The notes under the pieces are model-generated. The model saw nothing but the letters and a program-made list of their open reading frames with translations. It was not told the origin of the DNA and made no database searches. Made by a program: the position numbers and the translations under genes. A stretch of 64,000 nt of DNA from NCBI RefSeq assembly GCF_001653755.1, contig NZ_CP015125.1:2861501-2925500 (forward strand), given 5' to 3'. This document shows positions 8,516 through 15,961 of the stretch, piece after piece (position 1 is the first letter of the stretch; every line of letters begins with the position of its first letter). The DNA is from Dokdonia donghaensis DSW-1 (lineage in GTDB: Bacteria; Bacteroidota; Bacteroidia; Flavobacteriales; Flavobacteriaceae).

Positions 8516-8807
8516 AGTTGTTTTAAGACAAGAAGCCATAGATGACTTAAATGACATTTGGAACTATACTTACGAAAAATGGTCGGAAAAACAAGCTGAC
8601 AAATATTATGCAACAATCAAGCTTGCTTGTAAAGGAATAGGTGATAATCCTGATGTAGGAAAAGAATATTTTGGAGTAATTGACAATTTACTCGGTCTTG
8701 AATCTGGAAAACATATAATATTTTACGATTTAATTTCTGAAGACAGAATTGAAATCATAAGAATATTACACGAAAGAATGGATTTAAAAAATAGATTAAC
8801 CGAATAA
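8508..8807 (+). CDS. parE: ParE/RelE-family toxin, copy 1
   Basis: 99 aa, the usual size of the ParE/RelE fold. The typical N-terminal helical signature is present (LRQEAIDDLNDIWNYT, then WSEKQADKYY), followed by the strand region with a KEYFGVIDN loop and C-terminal strands HIIFYDLI and IEIIRILHERMD. ParE toxins usually inhibit gyrase, while RelE relatives cut mRNA on the ribosome; the sequence alone fits the ParE branch better. It overlaps the antitoxin gene by 8 bp. The identical toxin at 13179-13478 makes this a two-copy addiction module, which would stabilise the array. Confidence 0.9.
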   Translation: MAKVVLRQEAIDDLNDIWNYTYEKWSEKQADKYYATIKLACKGIGDNPDVGKEYFGVIDNLLGLESGKHIIFYDLISEDRIEIIRILHERMDLKNRLTE

Positions 8808-8811
8808 AAAA

Positions 8812-8940
8812 TACACCTAACATCGTGTAAATAAAATTGCTGCTTTTGTACTTTCCATTTGTTCCATCTTTTCTAATTTACTCCATTTATATATCGGAAA
8901 GTTCTCGCGCTTTTATTCGCAACTAACCATACACAAACAC
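8812..8940 (+). repeat. attC-like site of cassette 6
   Basis: Closing box TACACCTAAC, then an imperfect inner stem (AATAAAATTGC near 8830 with GCGCTTTTATT near 8908) and outer GTGTA/TACAC. It is identical to the site after cassette 9. Confidence 0.55.
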
Positions 8941-9439
8941 GTGGCGGCTGATTGCCCAAGGGGCTCGCAGACCACGAGAAAATAAGCTACACAAAAGGCA
9001 GTAGCATACTTGGTTATTACCGCAATCGTATGGCTACGCTTCAAAATCAGACAATCGCCAGTACAAGCATCATCATCAAGTCATAGCACAAAAGGATTAT
9101 AAGGCAAACCCGCTAGGATTTTAAAGCTCCCACCCTACTCAATCAGCCGCCACCTTGTGCCTTCCTCTCGGTCGTTCCTTCCTCGTCGGAGGCAGGACTC
9201 AAAAACGCCTAGGGCATATATCTTAAGTATAGAAAGCTCACACGTAGTTGCAACCAGACACAACTATTACATAACGCGTCCCGAAGTACATCGGGATTTG
9301 AAAGCTCTATGCGCGGCGACAGATCCACAAATAAGTGTATATTTAGACAATCAATTAAAAAACAAATAAATACAGGCTAACCAGCAAGGCTTGTACTGAG
9401 CTTGTCGAAGTATGCCGCACTCGCTTTATGTAGTGGCCT
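8941..9439 (+). repeat. Type A inter-cassette spacer, copy 6
   Basis: Inverted ends at 8941-8954 and 9140-9153 (213 bp). The right half contains the 18-bp palindrome at 9279-9296 and a 25-bp insertion beginning GGCTTGTACTGAG at 9388-9412, another small repeat common in this array. Confidence 0.8.
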
Positions 9440-11059
9440 GTTGTGGTGCATATAAAAAAAACTAAATGAGAGTTGAATTTTTAGGACACGGACTTCATAA
9501 AGACCATACCAATACGGTTGGTCATTATATGATTGATTCGTTTAAAAATGATGACTATTACTCTTTTGTTGGATTTTCTGCTTTTACGAAAATGTCAGGA
9601 ATAAACCGAATTAAGAAAGAACTACTTGAAGCTTCTAAAAAATTTAAGTCATTAAAGTTCTATCTTGGAATTGTACCAAAAGGAACTTCGAGAGAAGCTC
9701 TTCAATTTTTAATCGACAATAACATTGACACTTGGATTTTCTGTACAAGTGACCAAATAATGTTTCACCCAAAAATCTATTTTTTTCAAGGCAAGCACAA
9801 TTATCGTTTTATTACGGGTTCTTCAAACTTGACAAGTTTTGGACTATTTGATAATATAGAAGCCTCTACATTTTTTGAGTTTTCAAAGAATAATCAGCAA
9901 GGGAAAAAATTAGTAAGGCAATTTGAAGAATACTTCGACCCAATTCTCAATGGAACAGATAAAAACGTTCAAAAATTAACAACAGAAGTTCTTGTTGACT
10001 TAGAACAATCAGGATTCATTTGGCCTGAATCAAAAACAAATGCGGAATATGAATTTGTAAAGTCAAATAAAAAAGCTTTTGACAAAAGAAAAAAACTGAA
10101 GTTCGACAAGGATTCTTTAGGCAAAATTGAATCAAAACCACCTTCATACAAAAATGACTCCGATTATATTCCTGCAATAACTGAAGACTACTTGAACTCT
10201 TGGCCTGATTTCTTTGAATTATTCAAAGAGTTCAAAAAAGAAAATCGTGATAAAGGAGAAAAATATAGTGTTACAGTTCCAAGAGATTACAAAAACCCTT
10301 CACTTTATAATTGGTATCTGAAACAAAAGATATATCACAAAAATAAAATACTACCAGAAGACCACGAAAAACAACTAAAACAGGAGCATTTTTACTTTGG
10401 AGATGCCCACAAGTTGTGGCAAGAATGGAAAGCGGACACTAAATTAAAGTTACTCCAAGAAGCAGTTGATGAAGGAGAAAATATTGGTTTGAGTCAACGA
10501 TATGAATATAAAGGCGTACGACTTGGCACTTGGATTCAGGGAATAAAAAAAGCCAACAAATCGGGTAAAAAGTTGGATATAATGGAAAAAATAAATGACA
10601 TACTCGATTTGTCTTCCAAAAGCAGGACTCCAATAGATACTGCCACAAGATTTATTAATGACCTTTTAGAAAGAGAAAATCCGAATAAAGCTAATTTTCA
10701 AAATAGATTTAATAGTGCTTTAAGAGATAGAATTGATGAACTCCCTGACGAAATTCAACAAGATATCGTTGATGCTTGGTACTTAGTATTTGACGAAGAA
10801 CGTCCATTAGGGAGAATTAGAACTCGTCAAAAAGACAGAACAGAAGAGTGGAAATCATTTCGCTATAACAAGTCGATTAATCCAGAGGGTATTTGGTCTT
10901 TAACCGAATCTAAAATTGGAAATTTATATCATTGGATAAGACAGAAAAGGGAAAATAGAACAAGGATGGAATTGATTAGGAAGAACTTTAACGAACAAGA
11001 AAAAAGTGAGTTAAGGAGAGAAGGATTTCCAATTTGAAAATAAAATACGACACCACAAC
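9440..11059 (+). mobile_element. Gene cassette 7 (PLD-type nuclease)
   Basis: Bounded by GTTGTGGTG at 9440-9448 and CACCACAAC at 11051-11059, a perfect 9-bp inverted pair. At 1.6 kb it is among the largest cassettes here. Confidence 0.7.
9466..11037 (+). CDS. PLD-family nuclease-like protein with helicase-associated repeats
   Basis: 523 aa, cytoplasmic. The N-terminal 180 residues form a phospholipase D-like half: strand KFYLGIVPKG, then FHPKIYFF with His101 and Lys103 (HxK), then GSSNLTSFGLFDN (119-130) with Glu132. This is the layout of PLD-type nucleases attached to restriction and repair proteins. After a lysine-rich linker come two helicase-associated (HA) type repeats. The first is near residues 255-310 (WPDFFELFKEF). 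The second is near 330-390 (LWQEWKADT, then GVRLGTWIQGIKKA). HA repeats usually bind nucleic acid. One HxK half means it probably acts as a dimer. Cassette location and architecture suggest a single-gene defence nuclease; no helicase is adjacent. Confidence 0.75.
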   Translation: MRVEFLGHGLHKDHTNTVGHYMIDSFKNDDYYSFVGFSAFTKMSGINRIKKELLEASKKFKSLKFYLGIVPKGTSREALQFLIDNNIDTWIFCTSDQIMFHPKIYFFQGKHNYRFITGSSNLTSFGLFDNIEASTFFEFSKNNQQGKKLVRQFEEYFDPILNGTDKNVQKLTTEVLVDLEQSGFIWPESKTNAEYEFVKSNKKAFDKRKKLKFDKDSLGKIESKPPSYKNDSDYIPAITEDYLNSWPDFFELFKEFKKENRDKGEKYSVTVPRDYKNPSLYNWYLKQKIYHKNKILPEDHEKQLKQEHFYFGDAHKLWQEWKADTKLKLLQEAVDEGENIGLSQRYEYKGVRLGTWIQGIKKANKSGKKLDIMEKINDILDLSSKSRTPIDTATRFINDLLERENPNKANFQNRFNSALRDRIDELPDEIQQDIVDAWYLVFDEERPLGRIRTRQKDRTEEWKSFRYNKSINPEGIWSLTESKIGNLYHWIRQKRENRTRMELIRKNFNEQEKSELRREGFPI

Positions 11060-11176
11060 AACGGCTATACGTAATGCGGGTTTTGGTGCTAAACTTAAAT
11101 TAAATGAATATTAAAAAACATAACGGCAAACTGAATGTGAAGTGCATTTTAATCCCGCACTACGCATAGCCTAACC
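11051..11176 (+). repeat. attC-like site of cassette 7
   Basis: Inner arms GGCTATACGTAATGCGGG (11063-11080) and CCCGCACTACGCATAGCC (11154-11171) pair at 16 of 18 positions. This GC-richer stem differs from the other sites in the array and suggests a separate source. Confidence 0.65.
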
Positions 11177-11675
11177 GTGGCGGCTGATTGCCCAAGGGGC
11201 TCGCATACCACGATAAAATAAGCTACACAAAAGGCAGTAGCATACTTGGTCATTACCGCAATCGTATGGCTACGCTTCAAAATCACATAACCGCCAGTAC
11301 AAGCATCATCATCAAGTCATAGCACAAAAGGATTATAAGGCAAAACCGCTAGGATTTTAAAGCTCCCACCCTACTCAATCAGCCGCCACCTTGTGCCTTC
11401 CTCTCGGTCGTTCCTTCCTCGTCGGAGGCAGGACTCAAAAATGCCTAGGGCATATATCTTAGTTATAGAAAGCTCACACGTAGTTGCAACCAGACACAAC
11501 TATTACATAACGCGTCCCGAAGTACATCGGGATTTGAAAGCTCTATGCGCGGCGACAGATCCACAAATAAGTGTATATTTAGACAATCAATTAATAAACA
11601 AACAAATACAGGCTAACCAGCAAGGCTTGTACTGAGCTTGTCGAAGTATGCCGCACTCGCTTTATGTAGTGGCCT
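11177..11675 (+). repeat. Type A inter-cassette spacer, copy 7
   Basis: Inverted ends at 11177-11190 and 11376-11389 (213 bp). It carries the 18-bp palindrome at 11515-11532 and the 25-bp insertion at 11624-11648. Confidence 0.8.
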
Positions 11676-12272
11676 GTTGCCCACAATTATGAAAAAAATT
11701 CTGCTACCATTTATAATCTTGATTTTCAACTTAAATTTGAGTTGTAAATCAGCGGAATATAAAAAAGCAGTTTACCCAAATATCCCGATTGAATTACAAT
11801 TTCTTTCAAATTTTCAAACTGACATAGAAAATAGAACAGATGAAATAGTTATTGATTATGAGGAATTAAAACTCAAACAAATAATAAAAGATTCACAGTC
11901 TGAGTTTTGGATTGAAAACAAAAAACTAATAAGTATTCCGAAAAACACTCACGGAAATTGTTATATAAGAGAAGTTTTTAAAAAAAGTTTTCTTCTGATT
12001 TCAAAAGGAAGTTGCGGAGCAGCAGGACCAGATTTAGTGGAAAGAAAACAGGTAATATTAATCGATTTGAATTCGTATAAAACATACGAAATTGATTTCG
12101 GAGAATTTATGTTAACTCGCTCAAAAAGTGCAGTAGATGCATTTTATAGTAATTCTGACAAATATTCTGCAATTGTGGATGTAGATATAGAAAAAAACCT
12201 AATTCGGATTACCAACAACAAAATCGGAATTAAAACTATCGAAATGATTGCGCAAGAATAACTGTGGGCAAC
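11676..12272 (+). mobile_element. Gene cassette 8 (lipoprotein)
   Basis: Bounded by GTTGCCCACA at 11676-11685 and TGTGGGCAAC at 12263-12272, a perfect 10-bp inverted pair. Confidence 0.7.
11689..12261 (+). CDS. Unknown secreted lipoprotein, 190 aa
   Basis: The signal peptide MKKILLPFIILIF is followed by a lipobox LNLSC and a KSAEYKK linker, so the protein should be lipidated and face the periplasm or cell surface. The mature part is strand-rich. A central segment SKGSCGAAGPDLVERKQVI contains a lone cysteine in a glycine-rich turn, and the protein ends with a strand pattern typical of small beta-propeller or immunoglobulin-like folds. Family not recognised. ATG 11689 lies 3 bases after the cassette repeat; a longer frame starting at 11638 would run through the spacer and is rejected. 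The stop codon abuts the closing repeat. Confidence 0.7.
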   Translation: MKKILLPFIILIFNLNLSCKSAEYKKAVYPNIPIELQFLSNFQTDIENRTDEIVIDYEELKLKQIIKDSQSEFWIENKKLISIPKNTHGNCYIREVFKKSFLLISKGSCGAAGPDLVERKQVILIDLNSYKTYEIDFGEFMLTRSKSAVDAFYSNSDKYSAIVDVDIEKNLIRITNNKIGIKTIEMIAQE

Positions 12273-12467
12273 AATGTATATAAAAAATAGCGCAAGTCAT
12301 TGCTAACACTAATGTTTGGGTATTTTTGGAAAGTAGCCAAATTTTTAAATTTGACGATTTCCAATAGAAAGATAAATAGTAAAATTAAAAAATTCGGCTC
12401 GTGCTCAACCGAAATCCCGATAGCTACCGGGACGCTAATTTGCACGCCACGAGCCATATACAAAACC
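12263..12467 (+). repeat. attC-like site of cassette 8
   Basis: Left arm GTATATAAAAAATAGCG (from 12276) and loop are close to those of cassette 3. The right arm is disrupted by a CCCGATAGCTACCGGG palindrome near 12416 and ends in a short CATATAC. Confidence 0.5.
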
Positions 12468-12860
12468 GTGGCGGCTGATTGCCCAAGGGGCTCGCAGTTC
12501 ACGACAAAATAAGCTTCACAAAAGGCAGTTGCATACTTGGTCATTACCGCAATCGTATGGCTACGCTTCAAAATCGGCTTTAGAGCGATTGTATGAGCAA
12601 AAATCAAGGATCTTGTACAGATAGATCATAGAGCAAAACCGCTAGGATTTTAAAGCTCCCACCCTACTCAATCAGCCGCCACCTTGTGCCTTCCTCTCAG
12701 TCGTTCCTCTCTCGTCGGAGGCAGGTTTGAAAGCTCTATGCGCGGCGTACAAATCCAAAATTCATTGTATATTTAGTCCAAACAAATCAAGACCACAAAG
12801 TAAAGCAAACCAGCAATCCCGCAAGCTATCGGGAGCCGCACTCGCTTTATGTAGTGGTCT
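12468..12860 (+). repeat. Type A inter-cassette spacer, copy 8
   Basis: Inverted ends at 12468-12481 and 12669-12682 (215 bp). The right half is the same short subtype as copy 5. From 12711 it is part of the duplication described for the toxin-antitoxin cassette. Confidence 0.8.
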
Positions 12861-12937
12861 GTTAGGTGTAATTTCAAAATCGAGATAAATTTGGAGTTTT
12901 TACCAAAAATTGGTAATTTTGAGTAAATTATTAAAAT

Positions 12938-13186
12938 ATGAAAAATACGTCTATATCACTTGGAAATTATTTTGACCAATTTGTGAGTTCACAAGTTTCT
13001 GTTGGAAGATATAAAAATGTGAGCGAGGTAATTCGTGCTGGACTTCGACTTTTGGAAAATGAAGAAAGCAAAATGATTGCTTTAAGAAATGCTATCCAAG
13101 AAGGACTGAATAGTCCAATAGTGGAAGATTTCGACTTTGAAGAAAACCTACAAAGATTAAAAGCTGAAAAAAGAAAGAATGGCTAA
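12938..13186 (+). CDS. parD: ParD-type antitoxin (ribbon-helix-helix), copy 2
   Basis: Its 82-aa product is identical to that encoded at 8267-8515, with the same leader and the same 8-bp overlap with the toxin gene. Ribbon-helix-helix N-terminus and acidic toxin-binding tail as in copy 1. Two identical antitoxins can neutralise either toxin copy, so loss of one cassette would be tolerated while loss of both would not. Confidence 0.9.
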   Translation: MKNTSISLGNYFDQFVSSQVSVGRYKNVSEVIRAGLRLLENEESKMIALRNAIQEGLNSPIVEDFDFEENLQRLKAEKRKNG

Positions 13187-13478
13187 AGTTGTTTTAAGAC
13201 AAGAAGCCATAGATGACTTAAATGACATTTGGAACTATACTTACGAAAAATGGTCGGAAAAACAAGCTGACAAATATTATGCAACAATCAAGCTTGCTTG
13301 TAAAGGAATAGGTGATAATCCTGATGTAGGAAAAGAATATTTTGGAGTAATTGACAATTTACTCGGTCTTGAATCTGGAAAACATATAATATTTTACGAT
13401 TTAATTTCTGAAGACAGAATTGAAATCATAAGAATATTACACGAAAGAATGGATTTAAAAAATAGATTAACCGAATAA
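13179..13478 (+). CDS. parE: ParE/RelE-family toxin, copy 2
   Basis: Its 99-aa product is identical to the toxin at 8508-8807. The lack of any difference between the two copies points to a recent duplication or ongoing gene conversion, and both copies appear intact. Predicted action is as for copy 1: a ParE/RelE-fold toxin held in check by the overlapping upstream antitoxin. Confidence 0.9.
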   Translation: MAKVVLRQEAIDDLNDIWNYTYEKWSEKQADKYYATIKLACKGIGDNPDVGKEYFGVIDNLLGLESGKHIIFYDLISEDRIEIIRILHERMDLKNRLTE

Positions 13479-13482
13479 AAAA

Positions 13483-13611
13483 TACACCTAACATCGTGTA
13501 AATAAAATTGCTGCTTTTGTACTTTCCATTTGTTCCATCTTTTCTAATTTACTCCATTTATATATCGGAAAGTTCTCGCGCTTTTATTCGCAACTAACCA
13601 TACACAAACAC
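13483..13611 (+). repeat. attC-like site of cassette 9
   Basis: Same sequence as the site after cassette 6 (8812-8940), including the imperfect inner stem and the CGCAACTAACCATACAC right end. Confidence 0.55.
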
Positions 13612-14143
13612 GTGGCGGCTGATTGCCCAAGGGCTCGCAGTTCACGACAAAATAAACCACACAAAAGGCAGTTGTATACTTGGCTATTACCGCAATCGTA
13701 TGGCTACGCTTCAAAATCACACAACCTCCAGTATAAGCATCATCACCGAAACATAGCACAAAAGGATCATAAGGCAAACCGCAAGGATTTTAAAGCTCCC
13801 ACCCTACTCAATCAGCCGCCACTTTGTGCCTTCCTCTCGGTCGTTCCTTCCTCGTCGAAGGCAAGACTCAAAAATGCCTAGGGCATACATCTTAAGTATA
13901 GAAAGCTCACACGTAGTTGCAAGTATGTATTCCTCTAGCTCGTCCCTCTCTCGTCGGATGCAAGAACTATTACATAACGCGTCCCGAAGTACATCGGGAT
14001 TTGAAAGCTCTATGCGCGGCGCACAAATCCAAAATTCATTGTATATTTAGACAATCAATTAATAAACAAATAAATACAGGCTAACCAGCAAGGCTTGTAC
14101 TGAGCTTGTCGAAGTATGCCGCACTCGCTTTATGTAGTGGCCT
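13612..14143 (+). repeat. Type A inter-cassette spacer, copy 9
   Basis: Inverted ends at 13612-13625 and 13809-13822 (211 bp). One G is missing in the CCCAAGGG run, which breaks the minus-strand frame. The right half is the longest (321 bp), with an extra block near 13925-13962, the 18-bp palindrome at 13982-13999 and the 25-bp insertion at 14092-14116. It is the last type A copy. Confidence 0.8.
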
Positions 14144-14178
14144 GTAAGCTGTAATTAAAAAACTGTATTGAATAGACA

Positions 14179-14868
14179 ATGAGATTTAAGAAATTAAAAC
14201 TTTACACTAATAAATTAGAGTCCGAACTAGAGTTTTATTCAAAAACTTTAGGGTTTGAAGTTTTAAAACAGACTGCTAATTATTTTTCTGTAAAAGTTGG
14301 TTGGAGTGAATTAGTATTCGAAAAAACAGACAGAGAATATAAATATCATTATTGCTTTTTAATCCCTTCTAATAAATTAAACGAAGCTTTAGAATGGATG
14401 GAAAAAAGAACTGAAATTGTAACTATTGAAAATGGTAGAAAAACTCAAAACTTTGACTCTTGGAATGCTGACTCGTTTTACTTTTATGATGCAAGTGGAA
14501 ACATAGCTGAGTTTATTGTAAGATATGATTTGAATAATAATGATTTTGACATATTTGATATTTCAAAAGTTTTGGGAGTAAACGAAATAGGAATGCCAAC
14601 AGCAAATGTTAGAAAGACAAATGACCAACTTCAAACAGAATTACAAACAGAATATTGGAAAGGAGATATAGATCGATTTGGAACAAATGGTTCACAAGAA
14701 GGAATTTTTCTTTTACCAAACTATAATTTAAAAGATATTTGGTTTCCAACATCTATAAAAATAAAGCCTGAACCTTTTGAAGCGGTTATTGAAAATAAGG
14801 AAAGAGAATATCATATAGAATTCAGAAATGAAAAAATAAAAACTACCGCAAACAAAGAACTAAGTTAA
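14179..14868 (+). CDS. VOC-fold (glyoxalase/bleomycin resistance-like) protein, 229 aa
   Basis: The first 120 residues show the VOC beta-alpha-beta-beta-beta layout: KKLKLYTNKLESELEFYSKTLGF at the start, KVGWSELVFEK, and a closing strand FYFYDASGNIAEFIVR that carries the typical metal-ligand Glu. A second, weaker half follows with a GSQEGIFLLPNY strand. VOC enzymes handle small metabolites or sequester antibiotics; the substrate cannot be read from sequence. It is preceded by the usual pre-cassette end (GTAGTGGCCTGTAAGC) but no matching 3' repeat is visible, so the cassette is probably eroded. Predicted cytoplasmic. Confidence 0.75.
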   Translation: MRFKKLKLYTNKLESELEFYSKTLGFEVLKQTANYFSVKVGWSELVFEKTDREYKYHYCFLIPSNKLNEALEWMEKRTEIVTIENGRKTQNFDSWNADSFYFYDASGNIAEFIVRYDLNNNDFDIFDISKVLGVNEIGMPTANVRKTNDQLQTELQTEYWKGDIDRFGTNGSQEGIFLLPNYNLKDIWFPTSIKIKPEPFEAVIENKEREYHIEFRNEKIKTTANKELS

Positions 14869-15080
14869 AAAAGCCTACTTAAAGAAGGCTCTGCATAAGC
14901 ATCTTACCTTATTGCGATGTATAATCTTCATCGTAGTAGTATTATAATGTTACGCTTTCGCGAAAGCGTCATCTTCTTCAAATACTTGTATATTTAAATA
15001 ATCAAGTAAAAAACAACAATATAAGTACTCCATCAACCCCGATAGCTATCGGGAGCCGCACTCGCTTTATGTAGTGGCCT
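14869..15080 (+). repeat. Type B inter-cassette spacer, copy 1
   Basis: It lacks the 14-bp inverted ends of type A. In order it holds a GTTAAAAAAGCCTAC start, ATAATCTTCATCGTAG, the host palindrome GCTTTCGCGAAAGC at 14954-14967, CAAATACTTGTATATTTAAA, CCCGATAGCTATCGGG and the shared pre-cassette end. Confidence 0.7.
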
Positions 15081-15130
15081 GTTGTGCGCAAGCTGAAAAA
15101 CATACTCTGGAATTTAAAATTGACGAAATA

Positions 15131-15502
15131 ATGGACAAAAAGGAAATAGCAAAGCAATATATAACTCATCTTGAAAATGGAAATATTGAACAAGTAGTTG
15201 CATTATTCAATCAAAATGGAATGGTTGATTCACCTCTATATGGAATAAAAAAAGCAAGTGAGTTTTATCGTAAATTAAAGAGTGATACTTTAAATTCAGA
15301 ACTGCACGTAAAAGGAATTTTTGAAGAAGATCACACAAACAGTATTGCCCTTTATTTTACTTACAAATGGACTTTAAAAAATAATCAAAAAGTAGCATTT
15401 GATGTAGTTGACATTATTGAATTTGACAATCAAAATAAGATTGACAAACTGAAAATTATATATGATACGGTTACGGCAAGAAAACTAGTCGAAGAGTTGT
15501 AG
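15131..15502 (+). CDS. SnoaL/NTF2-like protein, 123 aa
   Basis: Size and layout match the SnoaL-like (NTF2 superfamily) fold. An N-terminal helix (IAKQYITHLENGNIEQVVALF) and GMVDSPLYG loop come first. Then a helix (ASEFYRKLKSD) and three strands follow, with IALYFTYKWTL and VAFDVVDIIEFD forming the conical barrel. Members are isomerases, cyclases or simple binding proteins; no specific activity can be read. ATG 15131 was chosen because it begins the fold; a longer frame from 15074 runs through the cassette boundary. The 5' side has GTTGTGCGCA; no convincing matching 3' repeat was found. Confidence 0.75.
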   Translation: MDKKEIAKQYITHLENGNIEQVVALFNQNGMVDSPLYGIKKASEFYRKLKSDTLNSELHVKGIFEEDHTNSIALYFTYKWTLKNNQKVAFDVVDIIEFDNQNKIDKLKIIYDTVTARKLVEEL

Positions 15503-15740
15503 ATATGCCTAACCGCAACAAAGGGTTTAATTAATAATAAGCTTACTTCAGCCTAAGACCTTTTAGCTTATTTTGACCATTAATGCTCATCGTATTTAGT
15601 TTTTCTTTTTTGCTTTCGCGAAAGCGCAACCTTTCGCAAATACTCGTATAATTAAACCATAAATTTTACAAACAGGCACTATCGCAAGGCTTGTACTGAT
15701 CTTGCCTAAGTATGCCACACTCGCTTTATGTAGTGAGCTG
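15503..15740 (+). repeat. Type B inter-cassette spacer, copy 2
   Basis: Palindrome GCTTTCGCGAAAGC at 15612-15625, then CAAATACTCGTATAATTAAA, an altered form of the 25-bp GGCTTGTACTGA insertion near 15686, and a diverged pre-cassette end (CTTTATGTAGTGAGCTG). 15741-15961 is AT-rich leader sequence in which I see no gene. Confidence 0.65.
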
Positions 15741-15961
15741 TGAGCCACAATCCTTCATAAAACTCAAAAATTCTTCGGCTCTTAGGCTTACGTAAATAGA
15801 GTAAATTGAGAATGGAAACTGTAAAAAAATGGGGAAACTTAAATATGTATAAAACCTGATTTTTTAAACATAACGCTACGTCAGACAGGATTTTGAGACC
15901 AAACTGTAACAAAATTATTGAGCTTTGTCTTTATAAAGAAATGGTCAATCAAAAAATCAAA

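Larger units (their letters stand above)
8190..8821 (+). mobile_element. Gene cassette 6 (ParD/ParE), first copy
   Basis: Bounded by GTTAGGTGTA at 8190-8199 and TACACCTAAC at 8812-8821, a perfect 10-bp pair with consensus integron core boxes (GTTRRRY/RYYYAAC). It contains its own promoter-length leader of about 65 bp before the antitoxin. Confidence 0.8.
12861..13492 (+). mobile_element. Gene cassette 9 (ParD/ParE), second copy
   Basis: Bounded by GTTAGGTGTA at 12861-12870 and TACACCTAAC at 13483-13492. The cassette matches cassette 6 base for base as far as I can compare, at a constant offset of 4,671 bp. Confidence 0.8.

Noticed and set aside
9157..9369. Recurring plus-strand frame of about 70 aa in the right half of spacers (MPSSRSFLPRRRQDSK, also at 3740, 6542, 11393, 13826)
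   Set aside because: The frame spans inserted palindromes and differs in length and end between copies; amino acid composition is not protein-like. Likely chance translation of the spacer repeat.
302..13492. pdif-type modules (XerC/XerD sites flanking genes)
   Set aside because: The flanking repeats are private to each gene and inverted, not a shared 28-bp Xer site.
1..14143. CRISPR array
   Set aside because: Repeats are hundreds of bases long, spacers are genes, and there are no cas genes. The regular spacing comes from gene cassettes.
1329..14143. Type A spacers as degenerate group IIC-attC introns
   Set aside because: They lack a GUGYG 5' end, a recognisable domain V and a 3' AY end, and no reverse transcriptase is present.
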